Shown: piece after piece, positions 32,192-32,849 of the stretch
Layout: each line of letters opens with the position of its first letter
Position numbering within the stretch: the stretch's first letter is position 1
Source: Candidatus Benthicola marisminoris
Lineage (GTDB): Bacteria > Gemmatimonadota > Gemmatimonadetes > Palauibacterales > Palauibacteraceae
Length of the DNA stretch: 32,849 bases
Assembly: GCA_023554335.1 (NCBI GenBank)
Contig: JAMJQR010000152.1
Span: 1-32,849, forward strand
Direction: 5' to 3'
Notes under the pieces: model-generated
What the model was told of the DNA's origin: nothing
The model's input: only the letters and a program-made list of their open reading frames with translations
The model's database searches: none
Translations under genes and position numbers: made by a program

Positions 32192-32596
32192 TCAGTTTCT
32201 CGACTGTCTCTGCCTCATGCGGTTCCGTCTCTGCTCCTCGAGCTCGGCCTGGATCTGACGATACTCCGGGATCTGCTCCTCTGAAAGCAATTCCTCCACC
32301 TGCTCACTGGTCTCCTTCTGAAGGTCTTGCACCTTGTCTCGCATCTCCATCATGGCGTCCTGCCCCTGCCCGCGCGCGCTCTGCATCATGCCGCGGGCTT
32401 TCCCGACCTGCGTGTCGAGGATCTCTCGGATGGCCACCGCTTGTTCATCCGATAGGTTAAGTCTTGTACTGTAAACGCCCATAATACTGTCATGTCGAGC
32501 TTCCATATCCTGAGGCGCTCGTCGCTGGGCGATCGCATCGGTGGGCCAGGCGACCAGAATCAACATGCCGGCGACCACGGGGAGTATGTGGCGCAT
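32192..32596 (-). CDS. Spy/CpxP-like periplasmic LTxxQ protein
   Basis: A 134-residue exported protein. The ATG at 32596 has AGGAG 8 bases upstream and begins a signal peptide (MRHILPVVAGMLILVAW, cleavage after AIAQ). An in-frame start 20 codons earlier would put a polar segment before the signal peptide and is less likely. The mature part is helical and charged with two Spy-type repeats, LNLSDEQAVAIREIL and LLSEEQIPEYRQI, matching the LTxxQ motif loosely. Spy and CpxP proteins act as periplasmic chaperones or stress sensors. The C-terminus is arginine/glutamine rich (RNRMRQRQSRN). It is the first gene after the 5S rRNA. Confidence 0.8.
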   Translation of the reverse strand: MRHILPVVAGMLILVAWPTDAIAQRRAPQDMEARHDSIMGVYSTRLNLSDEQAVAIREILDTQVGKARGMMQSARGQGQDAMMEMRDKVQDLQKETSEQVEELLSEEQIPEYRQIQAELEEQRRNRMRQRQSRN

Positions 32597-32681
32597 CGTT
32601 TCGGCTCCTGAAGAGGTTGCGGATCGTGTTAACGACTCTTTGACCTCGGTATACACGACTTCATTCCGTGTGAGTCTGCCG

Positions 32682-32697
32682 AAAAGACTGCCAGTCT
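32682..32697 (-). terminator. Short hairpin with T4 tail downstream of the rRNA operon
   Basis: On the minus strand AGACT, GGC, AGTCT form a 5-base-pair stem followed by TTTT. It is 16 bases downstream of the larger hairpin at 32713-32746 and could act with it as a tandem terminator of the rRNA transcript. Alone it would be weak. The remaining 85 bases before the Spy-like gene should hold its promoter, but I see no convincing consensus. Confidence 0.35.
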
Positions 32698-32712
32698 ACA
32701 GGTAGTATAGCG

Positions 32713-32746
32713 AACGCCCCACGGGTCGTGAGACGCATGGGGCGTT
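32713..32746 (-). terminator. Hairpin terminator after 5S rRNA
   Basis: A perfect 9-base-pair stem (AACGCCCCA/TGGGGCGTT) with a 16-base loop begins about 12 bases after the 5S rRNA 3' end. Its position fits the end of an rRNA operon. The downstream side is not T-rich, so termination may need the second hairpin at 32682-32697. Confidence 0.6.
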
Positions 32747-32757
32747 GGGTTTGTAAG

Positions 32758-32849
32758 GGCCGGCGGTGACCTACTCTCCCACGGCCTGAGGCTGCAGTAC
32801 CATCGGCGCTGAGGGGCTTAACTGCTGGGTTCGGGATGGGACCAGGTGT
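32758..32849 (-). rRNA. rrf: 5S ribosomal RNA, 3' portion (5' end beyond window)
   Basis: Read on the minus strand from the right edge, the sequence begins ACACCTGGTCCCATCCCGAA, continues through CAGTTAAGCCC and AGCGCCGATGGTACTGC, and ends GGGAGAGTAGGTCACCGCCG. These are the conserved loop B/C, loop E and helix I/IV segments of bacterial 5S rRNA. About 92 of some 117 bases are present; the first 25 or so lie outside. The 3' end is placed at about 32758 by its expected pairing with the missing 5' strand. A 23S-5S operon probably continues to the right. Confidence 0.95.

Noticed and set aside
1-32849. CRISPR arrays, insertion sequences, prophage or tRNA genes
   Set aside because: No regularly spaced repeats, transposase or integrase motifs, or cloverleaf sequences were seen. 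The window is densely packed with core genes.

Overview
The window looks like a chromosomal segment of a GC-rich, diderm, LPS-making bacterium. It combines lipid A genes (lpxD, a fused lpxC-fabZ, lpxA, lpxB, lpxK), bamA/skp and lol with genes more familiar from Gram-positives (clpC with mcsA and mcsB, and the bacillithiol gene bshC). A fused lpxC-fabZ, ClpC-McsAB, BshC and PorV-type barrels together suggest Gemmatimonadota or a close relative. That placement is inferred from gene content, not from a tree. Every gene I can support is on the minus strand, so transcription runs from high to low coordinates.

Right end, in transcription order: the 3' part of a 5S rRNA (32758-32849, cut by the window edge), two hairpins, a Spy/CpxP-like periplasmic protein, then era, a 55-residue Trm112-like zinc-ribbon gene, a PorV-type outer-membrane barrel and rnr (RNase R). 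A 123-base gap with a strong hairpin (27856-27890) separates rnr from the next block.

Main block (27798 down to 538): prfB (with the classical +1 programmed frameshift at codon 26), lysS, a LolC/E permease, lolD, mcsA, mcsB, clpC, bamA, skp/ompH, lpxD, lpxC-fabZ, lpxA, a Gfo/Idh oxidoreductase, a 44-residue membrane peptide, lpxB, a DUF374 acyltransferase, lpxK, nadB, rlmH, a SAM methyltransferase, bshC, a small membrane/coiled-coil protein, murJ and uvrC. Most junctions overlap by 1-35 bases or are separated by fewer than 20, and the largest gap is 94 bases. The block could therefore be read as one very long transcript or a few nested ones. It links translation and arginine-phosphorylation proteostasis to lipoprotein export, outer-membrane protein assembly, lipid A synthesis, thiol and NAD synthesis, and peptidoglycan precursor flipping.

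Left end: after uvrC there is a 219-base gap with a hairpin and a weak promoter candidate. The N-terminal part of a secreted, probably TPR-like protein then runs off the left edge.

The points most worth following are: (i) a GnnA-like oxidoreductase exactly between lpxA and lpxB with no partner aminotransferase in view; (ii) a methyltransferase translationally coupled to bshC, a candidate for methylated bacillithiol; (iii) McsAB-ClpC, without ctsR, coupled to bamA by a GTGA overlap; and (iv) a McsB whose phospho-arginine-sensing RDxxRA motif appears to have lost its first arginine. No mobile elements, CRISPR arrays or tRNAs were seen.
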